This document shows, piece after piece, positions 36,389-47,907 of a stretch of DNA of 64,000 nucleotides (position 1 is the first letter of the stretch; each line of letters opens with the position of its first letter). Made by a program: the position numbers and the translations under genes. Source of the DNA: Ipomoea triloba (Eukaryota; Streptophyta; Magnoliopsida; Solanales; Convolvulaceae). Under the pieces are notes generated by a model. It searched no databases. It was not told where the DNA came from and was given only the letters and a program-made list of their open reading frames with translations. The stretch is taken from positions 19,956,612 through 20,020,611 of the forward strand of contig NC_044918.1 in NCBI RefSeq assembly GCF_003576645.1. The letters run 5' to 3'.

Positions 36389-38680
36389 CCCCCCCCCATA
36401 AGGTGGCGCGTGCAGGTTCTGAATGCCCAACTTAGAGTGAAAAATCCTGAACAATGTGATAGGTAGAGGCTTTGTGAAACCATCTGCTACTTGGTTTGCA
36501 GATGAGACCGGCAGGAGCTTAATCAGTCCGCTTGATACCTTTTCCCGAACGAGATGACAATCTATTTCGATATGTTTCGTTCGTTCGTGGAACACTTGGT
36601 TCTCTGCCATGGCTATTGCGGACTTGTTATCACAAAACACCACTGCTGGCTTATCCATGGATACTTGTAAGTCAGCCAATAGAAATGTTAACCATTGTAC
36701 TTCACAAACAGAGGAAGCAAGTGCTCGGTATTCCGCTTCTGAGGAGGACCTAGATACCGTTGCTTGTTTCTTGGACTTCCAAGATATAAGGGCTGAGCCA
36801 AGGAATATGCAATAGCCGGTTATGGATCGTCGTGTTTCTGTGCATGCAGCCCAGTCCGAGTCTGAGAACACATTCAGCTGCAAGGTGCCATTTTTGGGAT
36901 AGAACAGTCCCTGTCCAGGAGCATTTTTGATGTAGCGAAGCACCCTGTGAGCAGCGCACAAATGTTTGTCGGTAGGTGCATCTATGAATTGGCTCAGCTG
37001 TTGGACGGCGTAAGAGATATCCGGTCTTATGGCAATGAGATACAACAATCTGCCAACAAGTCTTCTATACCCACTAACATCAATGAGTGCTTTACCATCA
37101 ACATGATTAAGGTGATAGCCGGGAACCATCGGTGTGTTTACTGGTTTGCTTTCAAGAAACCCTGCTTCTGATAGGATGTCAAGTGCATATTTCCTTTGAC
37201 ATAGATTCAGACCCGATTCATCCACTTTTGCTTCTATACCGAGAAAAAAACCAAGTGTTCCCAAGTCTTTTATTTTGAAAGCTTCATCCAGGAACCTTTT
37301 AAGTTCTGTTATCAAAACCATGTTGGGGCTTGTGACCAATATATCGTCGACATAAACAAGCACTGCGATAAAACCACTGTCTTGGCCTTTTGTGAACAAT
37401 GATGGATCAGCTTTGGATTGTAGGTACCCCATGCTAGAAAGTGCAGAACTCAGTTTAGCATTCCATTGACGACTCGCTTGTTTGAGACCGTATAAGGAAC
37501 GAAGCAGTCGGCATACTTGATTCGGCGTTTCACTTTGAAACCCGGGAGGCAGTTGCATATAGACTTCCTCTGTGAGATCACCATGTAAAAAGGCATTGTT
37601 TATGTCCAGTTGATGAATGTGCCAACCTCTAGAAGCTGCTGTGGCAAGGAAAGTCCGGATAGTCGTGATTCTCGCAACCGGAGAGAAAGTTTCGATGTAA
37701 TCAACTCCCAACTGCTGCGTATAGCCCTTCGCGACCAGACGTGCCTTGTATCTTTCAACTGTGCCATCTGCCTTTAACTTGACTTTATATACCCATTTAC
37801 ACCCAATTGGTGTTTTTCCCGCAGGTAGAGTAGTCAATTCCCAAGTCTTGGTTGTCTGCAGAGCTCGTATTTCTGCATCCATGGCCTCCTTCCAATGGTG
37901 GTGTTTGATTGCTTGACTGTAACTTTTTGGTTCATCTATAGATGTCACGGCCATGGAGAAAGATTTGTGTAACGGAGACAAAGCTTCAAAGGCTATAACC
38001 TTAGATAGATGGTGAGGAGAGGAACCTCTGCTGACTACCGCATCACAAAGGTAGTCTTGTAATCTGCTGGGGGCACGTCTCTGTCTATCGGACCGTCGCG
38101 GGTATATGGCAGGAGCACTACTTTCATTCTGCTCATCTGGGATAAATTCATGCTGCTCAATTGTTTGAGAGGTGTCATCACTGGTGCTATGCGTCCAGTG
38201 GGGTGATGCACTACCAAGTTCTGCAGTTCCATTGGATGGAGGATCATTGGGAATATTCACCTCAGGGTTATCATTCACTGTAGGAATATCATCTAATCTG
38301 CTGGGCTCATACTGTACTGGAGTGTCGATGGAGACAATTGGGAGAGAAGGGTCGGTTGTTGAACGCTTAGGAATATCCCTGCCTGAAAAAGGGAAATGTG
38401 ACTCAAAAAACCTCACATCTCTGGATATAAAGATTACCTCTTCATTTAAATCATACATCAGATAACCTTTCGTATGAGCTGGAATCCCAACAAATATACA
38501 CCTTCTGCTACGTTGTGCCATTTTGTTTCTGGAATGCGATAGATTTGTTGCATAACAGAGACATCCGAAAACCTTGAGGTTCATTAAATCCGGCTGTGTA
38601 CCATACAACCTATAGTATGGATTAGAGAGCTCAATAACTGGGGATGGTAGTCTGTTTATGAGATATACTGCATGCATCAC
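36383..38680 (-). pseudogene. pol: copia pol C-terminal part: integrase end, reverse transcriptase, RNase H
   Basis: A 765-codon open frame with integrase C-terminal sequence (AVYLINRLPSPV, VFGCLCYA, KGYLMYD), a full Ty1/copia reverse transcriptase (HHWKEAMDAEIRAL, GCKWVYKVK, YKARLVAKGYTQ, FLHGDLTEEVYMQ, YVDDILV catalytic box) and RNase H (FSDSDWAAC, SSSEAEYRALA, CDNKSAIAMAENQVFHERTKHIEID). The RT and RNase H motifs look intact. It is separated from the upstream part of pol by a frameshift at about 38681-38690 and the stop at 38779, so the polyprotein cannot be made in full. The frame ends just inside the 3' LTR side of the polypurine tract. Confidence 0.92.
36389..36400 (-). promoter_or_regulatory. 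Polypurine tract of the copia element
   Basis: On the minus strand this is TAT followed by nine G, ending exactly at the start of the 3' LTR. This is where plus-strand DNA synthesis is primed in LTR retrotransposons. Confidence 0.85.
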
Positions 38681-38778
38681 ACACTACCCCAGAATTCAAG
38701 AGGTAGCGAGGCCTGAAATCGGATAGACCTTGCCACGTTAAGTATGTGTTGATGTTTGCGTTCCACGACGGCATTTTG

Positions 38779-40132
38779 TTATGGTGTGTAGGCACAAGAA
38801 CATTGGTGAATGATCCCTTTTTCAACAAAGAAATCAACCATCTTGAATTCAACCCCATTGTCTGTTCGAATGATCTTTATGGATGCTCTAAATTGAGTTA
38901 AGACCATTGCATGGAACCTCACTATGAACTGTCTAGCTTCACTTTTATTTCTCATCAGATGTACCCAAGTGAAGCAGGAGTAATCATCGACTAAGGTTAG
39001 GAAGTACTGCTGCCCCTGTAACGAGCAAACCGGGAATGGTCCCCAAATGTCAATATGTATCAAATCAAAAACTGCTTTTGAAGTTGTGACACTTAGGGGA
39101 AACGGGGACCTTTTGTGTTTAGCAAGATTGCATGCATCACAAACAAATTCTTTATTTGTAGAAATTTTAAAATCACCCAAAAAATGGAGTTTATTGATAG
39201 GAAAATGCCCTAGTCTTTGGTGCCAGATTTCACCAATATTACAATGGGGCATTATACTACTGTGAACTACATTCTGCTTCCTTGGTAGTTCTTTCATCAG
39301 ATAGAGTCCATCTGTTTCCTTAGCCGAACCAACTGCCTTCCCAAGAGTGTCCTGAATCAAGCATTGCCCGGGGGTAAAGATTAGATTACAACTTGTATCT
39401 TGCAGAAGCTTACTTACTGAAATCAAATTGAACTTGAAGGATGGGATGTGGAGAACATCCTTCAACCAAAGTTTCTCATTCAGTTTAACACTTCCTATGT
39501 GTTCAACGGGGATTGATTTTCCAGTGGGGAGGCTCACTTCAGCCCCTTGAGCAGTCCGAACTGAGTCAAGAATCCAAGTAGAATGTGACATTAAAATGGA
39601 ATTGACATGAGTAATAGGAGAAGACTTGCCTTCATTCGATGAGTCTTCCTCGCTGAATCGCGGAATTAAGGAAACAGCAGCTGATGTCTTATTACTCGAG
39701 GACTGACCCCTTTGATTTTGCAGAATAGTAATCAACCTCTCCAATTGATCTGCGGTTGAATCAGAAGACTCTGTTCCAGTTGAGGAATGGTTCGAAGAGG
39801 CTGTCTGTTTCCCTTTTGATTTGTATCCCGGTACCCAGCCCGGAGGGTAGCCGTGTTTCTTGAAACACTTGTCAATTGTGTGGCCATTCATGCCACAGAA
39901 GGTGCACTTTGCTCCTTTGTTTGGATTTCCAAATTTTCTCCCATTATATGAGTTTACTGCTGCTGCTATGATCTCACTCATGTCATCCATCTTGTTTGTG
40001 TTTTCAATTCTTTTCCCTTTATACGAGTTCACTGCTGCTGCTATGATTTCATTCATGTCATCTTGATTACTTTTCACTGCATTGGCTTGGCCAATTTCAA
40101 GACTGCCTAGGCTCAGATTTACCAGTGCGATT
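38779..40132 (-). pseudogene. gag-pol: copia gag C-terminus, protease and integrase N-terminus, broken
   Basis: This segment starts after the nested LTR and ends at an in-frame TAA (38779-38781). It begins with two tandem 25-aa blocks (DDMNEIIAAAVNSY and DDMSEIIAAAVNSY), then a CCHC zinc knuckle (CTFCGMNGHTIDKC). The aspartic protease keeps WILDS, but the glycine and about 25 residues after it are missing near 39561, so the enzyme should be dead. The integrase HHCC finger (HQRLGHF, CDACNLAKH) and the first two catalytic aspartates (HIDIWGPF, TDNGVEF) follow. The stop sits just before the QNAVVER segment that carries the catalytic glutamate. Confidence 0.9.
39916..40065 (-). repeat. 75-bp in-frame tandem duplication in copia gag
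   Basis: Two adjacent 75-bp blocks (39916-39990 and 39991-40065) encode two similar 25-residue units, each with DDMxEIIAAAVNSY followed by a basic stretch. They lie just before the zinc knuckle. The duplication keeps the frame. Confidence 0.85.
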
Positions 40133-40904
40133 TGTTGGGTCCCTCCTATGTGAAAAGGAATAAATAAAATAACAAAAATACAAATTGTAGTGGAAGGAAA
40201 AGGGAAGTGGTTGGCAGCACACTTTGTCAGCATGTGAAGACAAGGAAACCAATTTCCTTGATATATGCATTATTCCCATTCCATTAAGGCAGTTGTGAGA
40301 AGGAAAAAGTGAATTTTTTGTTTTCCCATTCATTCCATTTTTCGGCAGAAGCATAAGGCAGAAGAGGAAACCCACTTTCTTCCTCTAATTTTTCTTTCGG
40401 CAGCAAGAGTTCCAAGGAAGAAGAAAAATCATCTATTTTCTTTCTTCTTCATATTTGGCGCAACTTTGTCGTGGATTTGCCGAAGCTCTTGGGTACTATT
40501 TTTATCAAATATTTTGAGGTCAGCTTGTATTTATTCCAGGCATCTTTTGAATATTCTCGTACTACTTGTATTCATTTTTATCATATTCGTGGTAGTTGAA
40601 TATTTTGAGTACGAGATATTATTATGTTTAGCCTGTGAATGTGGAAGAATGTTTTGGCCTAGGAGTTGTTGTATTTGATTATTTGTGGATGTATGGCTCG
40701 TGTGGTAGCCTGAAATTTTGTACTCGAGATTTGTGATAGTGGAAATTATTGTTGTTGGTGGCCCGTGGTTTTGGGGTTTTCCACGTAAATCTTGTGTTCC
40801 TTGTGTTCATATTTATTTTTGGGCTATTGTGTATTATCTCGTATTTGTGTACCGTGTCGGGTCTGTGATTTTGATTGTCACAGCAAGTGGGATTTTTCCC
40901 AACA
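40133..40904 (+). mobile_element. Solo LTR nested in the copia gag gene
   Basis: This 772-bp sequence begins TGTTGGG and ends CCCAACA, and is flanked on both sides by the 5-bp duplication CGATT (40128-40132 and 40905-40909). It contains no coding domains, so it is a solo LTR left by recombination of an LTR retrotransposon. The T-rich right part, with TTTTCCACGTAAATCTTGTG near 40778, looks like the U5 side of a copia LTR and suggests plus orientation. Removing the insert and one CGATT restores the gag reading frame of the host element. Confidence 0.92.
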
Positions 40905-41565
40905 CGATTTGCCTTTCTACTTTCTCGGCCATGACAAACACCTTATACACTTCAGGTAGGGGATCGGCAACTAACACATTGGATTTAAGATTGCTGTAAT
41001 CGTCATTAAGACCTTGCAAGAAACGAATGACCTGATCAGTGTCTCGTTCGCTTCTGATCTGATCGATGAGCTCACAGCTGCATCTCGGTTCACATCTACA
41101 GATCGGAAGAGGTCTCAATGTGTTTAACTCCTCCCACAGTGTACGGCATCTGGTATAGTACTCATTCACGGATAGGTTTCCTTGCTTCAAACCGTAAATA
41201 TCATTCTGCAACACGGAGATCTTTTGCGCATCGCACTGTGAAAACCTCCGTTTCAGATCCTCCCACACAGCCTTTGCCCTTTCAAGATGCATGATGCTCT
41301 GCGCAATAGTAGGATGTACAGATTTAAAGAGCCAAGAACATACCATCAAGTTACAGCGTCTCCAAGCTGCATATTGAATGTGTTCCTCAGCCGGTGCCGT
41401 GACGCTACCGTCAATGATACACCATTTATTCTTGACCTCGAGAGCGATTCTCATCGAGATACTCCAAGATCCGTAGTTGCTGCTGCCTTGTAGAGGAGGA
41501 CTTACAAGGATATTGTTCGGATTATCACCATTGTTGAAGAAGAATGGATTGTCCAGATCTTCCAT
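40905..41565 (-). pseudogene. gag: copia gag, N-terminal part, split by a nested solo LTR
   Basis: The gag frame most likely starts at the ATG at 41565 (MEDLDNPFFF); the same frame is open up to 41721 but runs into the primer binding site. Typical gag features are visible: a binding core with YGSWSISMRIAL and NKWCIIDGSV, then AWRRCNLMVCSWL, VWEDLKRRFSQ, EYYTRCRTLWEEL and IRFLQGLNDDYSNLKSNVL. At VERQI the frame runs into the nested LTR and continues about 24 codons to a stop at 40834. The original frame resumes at 40132 as ALVNLSLGSLE, so the insertion split an open gag frame without other damage at that point. Confidence 0.88.
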
Positions 41566-41708
41566 ATTGTATCCTCTCTGCTGTTGGCCTTCATTCCTCT
41601 GTGGAGCGGTAGATGTCGATCTCGCCGGAGATCGGTTGATTGGAGTCGCATTTCTCTCTTGATTCTGTTCGCCTGAGAGAGCAGCGGCATAGGAGCTACA
41701 GCGAGGAA

Positions 41709-41720
41709 GCTCTGATACCA
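41709..41720 (-). promoter_or_regulatory. Primer binding site (initiator tRNA-Met type)
   Basis: On the minus strand this reads TGGTATCAGAGC, directly after the CA end of the 5' LTR. It is the classic plant copia primer binding site complementary to the 3' end of initiator tRNA-Met. Confidence 0.92.
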
Positions 41721-41913
41721 TGTCAGAAGATGTGAACGTTGAGAAAGATTAAGGGTAAGTGAGTTCATTCATTCATCTGTATTGTCAAGCTTACAAGGAA
41801 ATGAACGGGAATGTAAATATATACAAAGGGAAAGCGGTTGTAACCACCAAAACAATGTGTAAAGACTACAAAGCCCCTTCAATCCCTTTCAGTTGTGCGT
41901 ATACCCTCTAACA
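41721..41913 (-). repeat. 5' LTR of the copia element
   Basis: This LTR is 193 bp and matches the LTR at 36188-36388. The primer binding site lies immediately inside it, which makes it the 5' LTR of the minus-strand element. A TATA-rich stretch near 41815-41824 is a possible promoter. It would drive transcription away from SEO copy 5. Confidence 0.93.
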
Positions 41914-43018
41914 TCACTTACTAAAATATGTTTACACATTTTTATATTCAACCTGCAAAAGTAAAAGGATGAATGGATAAGGTACACTAAAAAGGTTTAA
42001 TTCAAATAAAAAACTGCTAAGGAAAGAATATACAAAACATGACATTTAAGAATGGTGATCAATTTACATCTATCTTGTATGGTTTGGATGTAAAATTTCA
42101 CCGAGTCAGGGTTCTATTCTTTTCATCTGACCCACCTAATTCTATATTCTTAATATATTGTTTATAATTAATATTAGTGTCTTATATAAAAGAGATATAC
42201 AGTAATAATCATTTCATATTAATTTTAGTATATATTAAGATAATGTGTGATATAAAAAGAACAATTATATATATAATAATTTGTGAATAGACTTATTTAA
42301 ATATTACAGATAATTTTATTAATTATAGTCAGATAATTTTTTTTTATTAAATTTAATAAAAAACCAAGTTATAATAATTAATTTATTATTTTAAAAATAT
42401 ATTATCGAAATTGAAATGAATCTGATTTGTTGGGTACCCATCCTATGGTAAGCGGCGAATTAATGTTAAAAATTTGAACTTAAGGTTAGTTAGTTTGAGT
42501 TTTGAATATAAGTATTCTCGATCTTAATTGATCTCATTGCCACTTTAATTTATATCCGATTTCGTACAAGGGTATATTGAGAGTGATATAGATATATAGT
42601 ACCTTCAACATAAATGACTTCTAATGGTATGTTGTGAATGCTTCTTGTGTTGAAGAAATGATTTAGAAAAGTATGCGTGATTTTGCCTAAAATAATGAGT
42701 GGAAGGATAGTTTTGCCCTCCAAACATAGTCATCACCTATTGAGCCAAATCTAATTTTTGTTCGTAGTCATAGTCATGCATTTAAAGTGAAAAATATAAA
42801 AGTTAGGAGATTATAAATTGAAATGTGATAAAAGTTGAGGGGTTAATATTGAATTAAATTCTTAGCATACACTTTATAATAACGTGTTGCTTAAGTCTTG
42901 GATATGTTTATATATTATCACTCTTTTTCTTTATAAATATAATTCTTGGAGTGCATTGAAGGATAAGAATATATTTTTATCTAGCCTTATGATTCTCCTT
43001 CATTTTAGCTTCAAATGC

Positions 43019-43029
43019 TATTATATAAG
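43019..43029 (+). promoter_or_regulatory. TATA box of SEO copy 5
   Basis: TATTATATAAG at the conserved position. The copia insertion lies further upstream and leaves it untouched. Confidence 0.7.
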
Positions 43030-43115
43030 TGATCATTTAGTAGTGAGTAAACATAAGCACAAACACTACTAATACTTGAAGTTGTCCTCATTTCCCCCTT
43101 AATTCTCAATTCAAT

Positions 43116-46100
43116 ATGGCAAACCAAACACTATTGCTATCTAGGAGAATAATTCCACACCCAACAATGACACTCCCATCACCAAGAAGTCAAGTTCTTG
43201 ATGAGAGCATAATCAAGGAGCAGGTCTTGTCCACTCACAACTATGATGGTAGAAAGTTCAACACCAACTTCATTTTGAGCATTGTAGAAAATATTCTTAG
43301 TATCAAGATGGTATGTTAATCTATTTATCACTTGTTGGTATTAGGAAGGAAGTTAAAACTATTTTAGTTTAACTAGTTAAACTATATGCATATTTGAGTA
43401 TAACTTTTCTTATTGCTTGTGATTCTGTATCATTTAATTGTTAAAAATTTTCTATGTAATTTATTTGATTTTTTTTTTTTTCGCTTTTGATTGCACAACT
43501 GTGTGACTATCAAAGTCGTAATTGAGACCGAATATGAAAAAATTTATAGTTAGATAGGGATCAAATGTAAAAATGATCCTATAGTCGTGAGACGAATTAA
43601 AACTTGAAAAAACTCTAATTTGTTTATTAACTGTAGAAGCTAAACACTAGCTAAAATGTTGTTTTGAAAGTGTTATGGGGTTGAGGGCATTGCTGAAGAA
43701 GCAGGGGTGGAGAAGTTGAATCAACTTGAAGAGCTCATCAATTACGAAGAACTTCCATCTCATATCAGACAACTTTCATTTGAGGTATGATTAATCTTTC
43801 TAAATCTAAATAATTTGATGGCGAATTGAAGATGAAGCAATATCTTGAGAATTAAGTAGTACATCTAACTATATATATACTGTATGTTTTCAGATAGCTT
43901 CTGCTGGTTTGAAGAGTAGTGCCAAAAATGAACACTCCACCACTATTGATGTGCTGAGAATACTGTGTTCCTATTGTTGGGAAGATAAGATGGTGTTGAT
44001 GCTCTCAGCTTTCTCCATAGTCTATGGAGAACTCAGCCGTGTTTCCCGACTGGCAATGCCTCAGAAGTTGGAACAGCTCAGCCAAAAAGCAGTTGTTGAT
44101 TGCATCACTTCTGTTTTACAACTCACTAAATGCGTGGTTGAGCTCAAACAATCTACGTCATCTAATTATTCTACGCCGCAATCAATAATCTCTGCCTTGC
44201 CAATTGCGAGCTATTGGATAGGTAGAAGTGTTATTGGCAGTGTGGCTGCTGCTTATTATTGTGATTCTCAAGTTGCAGAACTTACCACTTCAACTGCAGC
44301 CATACTCCATACTTTTTCCTCAGAACTAGGTTGGTTTAATTTTATACACTCTCATATATATATGTTCATATTTTTTTATTGAAGATTAACTATATAATAT
44401 ATAAATTGATTATTTTTCATATATATGCAGAAAAGAAGAGGGCTGAGGAATCTTATGAAGCATTAAAGCGTGCTTTGTATTACACTTCTTCTAGTAAGGT
44501 TGAAGTTTTCAAGTTAATGTTTAATGTCAAGGATGGTGAGATGCGATTTAAAGACAATGTGAGATTTTGAACGTTAAACAATAATATTCGTTATTTACTA
44601 TTATATTTAACTGTAGGGGAACTATTTCATCCAACTGCCTAAGCCCTAAGGTGAAAAGCATGCAATGCAAAAATAAAAATTCGTATGTTCCGTAGTATAC
44701 TTGGTAACGTGTGAATATTTGGTATGTATGTATATTAGGGATTAAATGATTGGAACACCACAAGAGTGGCCCTGCTAATTACCCAAGGCCTTGACATCTC
44801 TGATCTGAGGATTTATTTTCTGAATTGGTTTGCCGAGCGTGCGAAAACAAGACTACTTTGGATTCCAATCCCTCAGAATGATGATGCATCATGGACTACT
44901 AAGGATGAGCAACAATTTGCAGAATTAAAAAGAAGGATGCCCAGCTTGTATTGGTCGGACAATCTGCAAAAAAAGATTTCACCACAATTTATTAGATTTG
45001 TCAAAGAGCAACTCTTTCCAGACTTCCAGATGGGAGGGGAGCCAATCATTGTTTCATTAGATCAGCAAGGAAGAATTGTTCATCCAAATATAATGCACAT
45101 GATACATATATGGACTTTTAAGTATATTGAAGAAAATACATTAGGAGTTCAAGGAATATATAGTATAACTGCTTTGGTAAAAGAAGAGTTGAAGAAAGGG
45201 ACTTCGAACATCAATCGTGTGATACCTGAAATCAATGATATGATAAGTGTTTTGGTTGGTGACATTAACCACAAGATAGTTGCTTGGGGACAAAATATTG
45301 AAAAGAGGATACAACATTTGGTATGATCTCTTTCATGCATTTATTTATTTCCAAGTTTTAATGATTTAAAAAAAAAAAAAAAACTTATTTGTAGTTTCAC
45401 TCCCCCACTCCCTCCAAACAAATAGTTTTTTTTTTTTTTTCAAAAGTTTGTTATTTTATAACATTAATTACCTTATTTTTATTCATAATCAGATAGAACA
45501 ATCCACTCCGTATAACCACGAAAGGGAAAAATTCCTGTGGCAGCAAGAACCAAATTTCAGTCTCGACCGTGTGGTAGGAACACATGGCCGCCATGTTTAT
45601 ATTGATTATGAGATACAAAATTGGGTATGGCTTCTAGCTTAATTCAACCTCTTATAAATTACACACTACATACCTACGACCTCTTATTTCTTTTACAAAT
45701 TGTTTAGCAATTATATATATGTGTTCTTTTATTTCTTCAGTTAGGCACGGAAAATTATATATTTTTATACGGGGGAAATGACATTAATTGGATTCGAGGA
45801 TTCACTTCCAAGGTACATCAACTTTGTTCCAAAATCCAATTGAAGGTAAAGTTGGCCTATGTTGGTAAAAACATGATTATAAGATCAATCGTTGATAAAG
45901 AAAAAATGAGTCTATGTGCATTAGATGATTCCTATGTAGTAGGGAGGTTTTGGACTCGTCTTCAAAGCATGTTTTTGTCAAGAATCTATTATTTGGACTC
46001 GATTAATCACTTTGATGAAGAGTGCAATGATGAAATTTTGCAAGGACTCAAGAAATTGTTGGCCTATGAAGGTAAGAATACAAGAATTGAAGGATGGGCC

Positions 46101-46418
46101 CTTTTAAGCAAAGGGAATAAGGTAGTTGTATGTGGGCATGGAGCTAAAATACTGCAAGTAATAAATGATTATGAGATTTGGAAGGAAAACATAGCCACCA
46201 AAGGTTTTGATGAGGCATTCAAAGACCACCATGAGACGCCGCTTACTTCTTCTTCCTTAAAAAGTCATTCTTGTTGTGCTCTTGAATATCCAACTACCTT
46301 GAACAAAATTCCAGAGAATGAGAAATGTCCCGAGTGTTCTTACTCGATGCATAAATTTGTTACCTTTACATGTTGTCATGGTCATGACACTGACTTAGAA
46401 GAAGAAATGTATCACTAG
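43116..46418 (+). CDS. SEO (sieve element occlusion) gene, copy 5, apparently intact
   Basis: Exons 43116-43310, 43686-43784, 43894-44329, 44431-44558, 44739-45320, 45493-45624 and 45741-46418 join in phase to 749 codons plus a stop. The N-terminal SEO domain is residues about 20-286 (CWEDKMVLML, YWIGRSVIGSV). The middle region is residues 287-480 (LLWIPIPQND, GRIVHPNIMHM). The C-terminal SEO domain is residues 481-749 (FLYGGNDINWIR, RFWTRLQSMF, CNDEILQGLKKLLAYEG, EGWALLSKG), with Cys clusters near 702 (SCC), 720 (CPEC) and 734 (TCCHGH). The last exon is type B, shared with copy 2 (KVHQL, MSLCAL, ending MYH). A copia element splits the upstream region and ends 1.2 kb before the ATG. The TATA box and 5' leader are unchanged. 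The likely product is a sieve-element P-protein subunit. Confidence 0.88.
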
Positions 46419-46560
46419 ATCAGATGGTGTGTTAATATATGTGTGTGTCTGTGTGTGTTTATTTCAGTTTAGTTTTATTGTCATTTTAAATTTTATGTTT
46501 CTTTTTAGACCTTATGTTCATGTTAAATTGCAAAATTACGATATAAGAATTGCGAGTTCA

Positions 46561-47790
46561 TCCGTTATTATTTTTAATTACCATATTTTACATATTTTTA
46601 ATTGTAAATTTATCTAAAGTGACAATAAAACTCTTTTTTATTTATCAATGATCTTGTGATCAAGTGGCATGTAATGACTTTCCTAAATGAGAGGTTATGA
46701 GATTGAGTCCGATATGTACTTTAATTATTGATACATTTAGTTTTAATCTTTTAATTTTAATACATTACATTTTTTTACTTTTATTTGTTTGGCACAATTA
46801 ATTTTATGTTTAAATTTATGTTATTTTTATCATTTAATAAAGAATGTTAATATGTAATTTTATCATTCAAGCCTTTTAGACAAACATGCAATTTATCTCT
46901 CTTATGAACTTTTTTAATTAAATGAGTAAATTACATATTAATTATATTTAATATATTGTAGAATAACAAAATTTTAAAAGAAAAACTAATTATAACCATA
47001 TTTGAATAAATCTCTACGCACTCATCGGGTGTCCGGGGGCGTCATTCCGCCTAGCGCCTAGGCGGCAATTAATCAGCGTCCAGGCTCCAGTGTATTTTTT
47101 ATTTTTTAAAAATTTATTTAAAATTTTTTATTTTTTCAAGACTAATAATTATAAACTTTTTAATACTTCAATAGTTAATACTAAAATATTAAATATTAAC
47201 CTAAAAAACATATAGAATTTGAACAATTTAAAATTATTTCGCTCTAAACAATATCATTTTGAGTGAAATAACAAATTTAAATAATAACAATAGCTAATCG
47301 GCTGACTAGGCAGCTTGGTCGACACCTAGGAGGCATAGACGGTCAATGCATAAGCTGCCTAGATCACTAATTATATGCTAGGCAGCCAGCTGACGTCTAA
47401 GCGGAATTTTTGTAATATTAATTATAACAAATAAATAAAATACAATGTGACAAAATTAAAAGAGTTTTGAGAAAGTATGTATGGACGATCCTACGTTGTA
47501 AAAGAGTCAGTATTATTATTACAAAAAAAAAAAAAAGTTTTGAGAAACATGGCGATGGAGGAGGGTGTTGAATGTAATTTAGGGAAGAAGAGGGAGTGAG
47601 AGCAGAAATAATTATTGGGGCTTCGATATGTTAGTCGGCTTCTGTTATCTGGGTCCGTCATCCTCAGCCAAGTCAACCCCTCTCTCCGCCACCACCCACC
47701 CGCCCTATCAATTCCCTCTTCTCTCCTTCCTGGAAAAGCCCTACACAGCTCCAACGAATATTCTACATTCATATTCATACCATATATAGT
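46561..47790. other. Intergenic region between the SEO array and TIP1
   Basis: It holds a degenerate repeat with GCCTAGCGCCTAGGCGGC at about 47036-47085 and inverted counterparts (CTAGGCAGC, GCTGCCTAG) at 47290-47400, a type of dispersed plant repeat. The TIP1 promoter should lie in the last few hundred bases; a TATATATAG stretch is near 47782. Confidence 0.5.
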
Positions 47791-47875
47791 ATACGACTAT
47801 ACGCATTGATTGAAATTCATTACTTTGAAGTTTGAATCCTTCCAATTCAGAGCTCAATTTCCCCGCGGGCTCTGT

Positions 47876-47907
<32 letters not shown>

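Larger units (their letters stand above)
36188..41913 (-). mobile_element. Ty1/copia LTR retrotransposon inserted upstream of SEO copy 5
   Basis: The element starts TG and ends CA, with two similar LTRs of 201 and 193 bp. On the minus strand it reads LTR, tRNA-Met-type primer binding site, gag, protease, integrase, reverse transcriptase, RNase H, polypurine tract, LTR; integrase before RT marks Ty1/copia. It is about 5.7 kb, or 4.95 kb without the nested solo LTR. By eye the LTRs differ at about half a dozen sites plus one small indel, so insertion is fairly recent. It sits in a sequence that is continuous in the other SEO units (GATGTTTC joined to ACTTAC). The flanks share only TC, so a normal 5-bp target duplication is not visible. 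Coding lesions make it non-autonomous. Confidence 0.95.
35757..46560 (+). repeat. SEO array unit 5 (last), split by the copia element
   Basis: The upstream block is at 35757-36187 and 41914-43115, separated by the copia element. SEO copy 5 follows. There is no tail block; the unit similarity fades near 46,560, which marks the right end of the array. Confidence 0.8.

Noticed and set aside
40466..40999. Plus-strand frames of 70 and 93 codons
   Set aside because: They fall in the nested solo LTR and its border with gag. No protein features.
47810..47875. Upstream extension of TIP1 exon 1
   Set aside because: The frame is open but has no ATG before 47876. The sequence MASEIEV fits a normal start, and the extension looks like 5' UTR.
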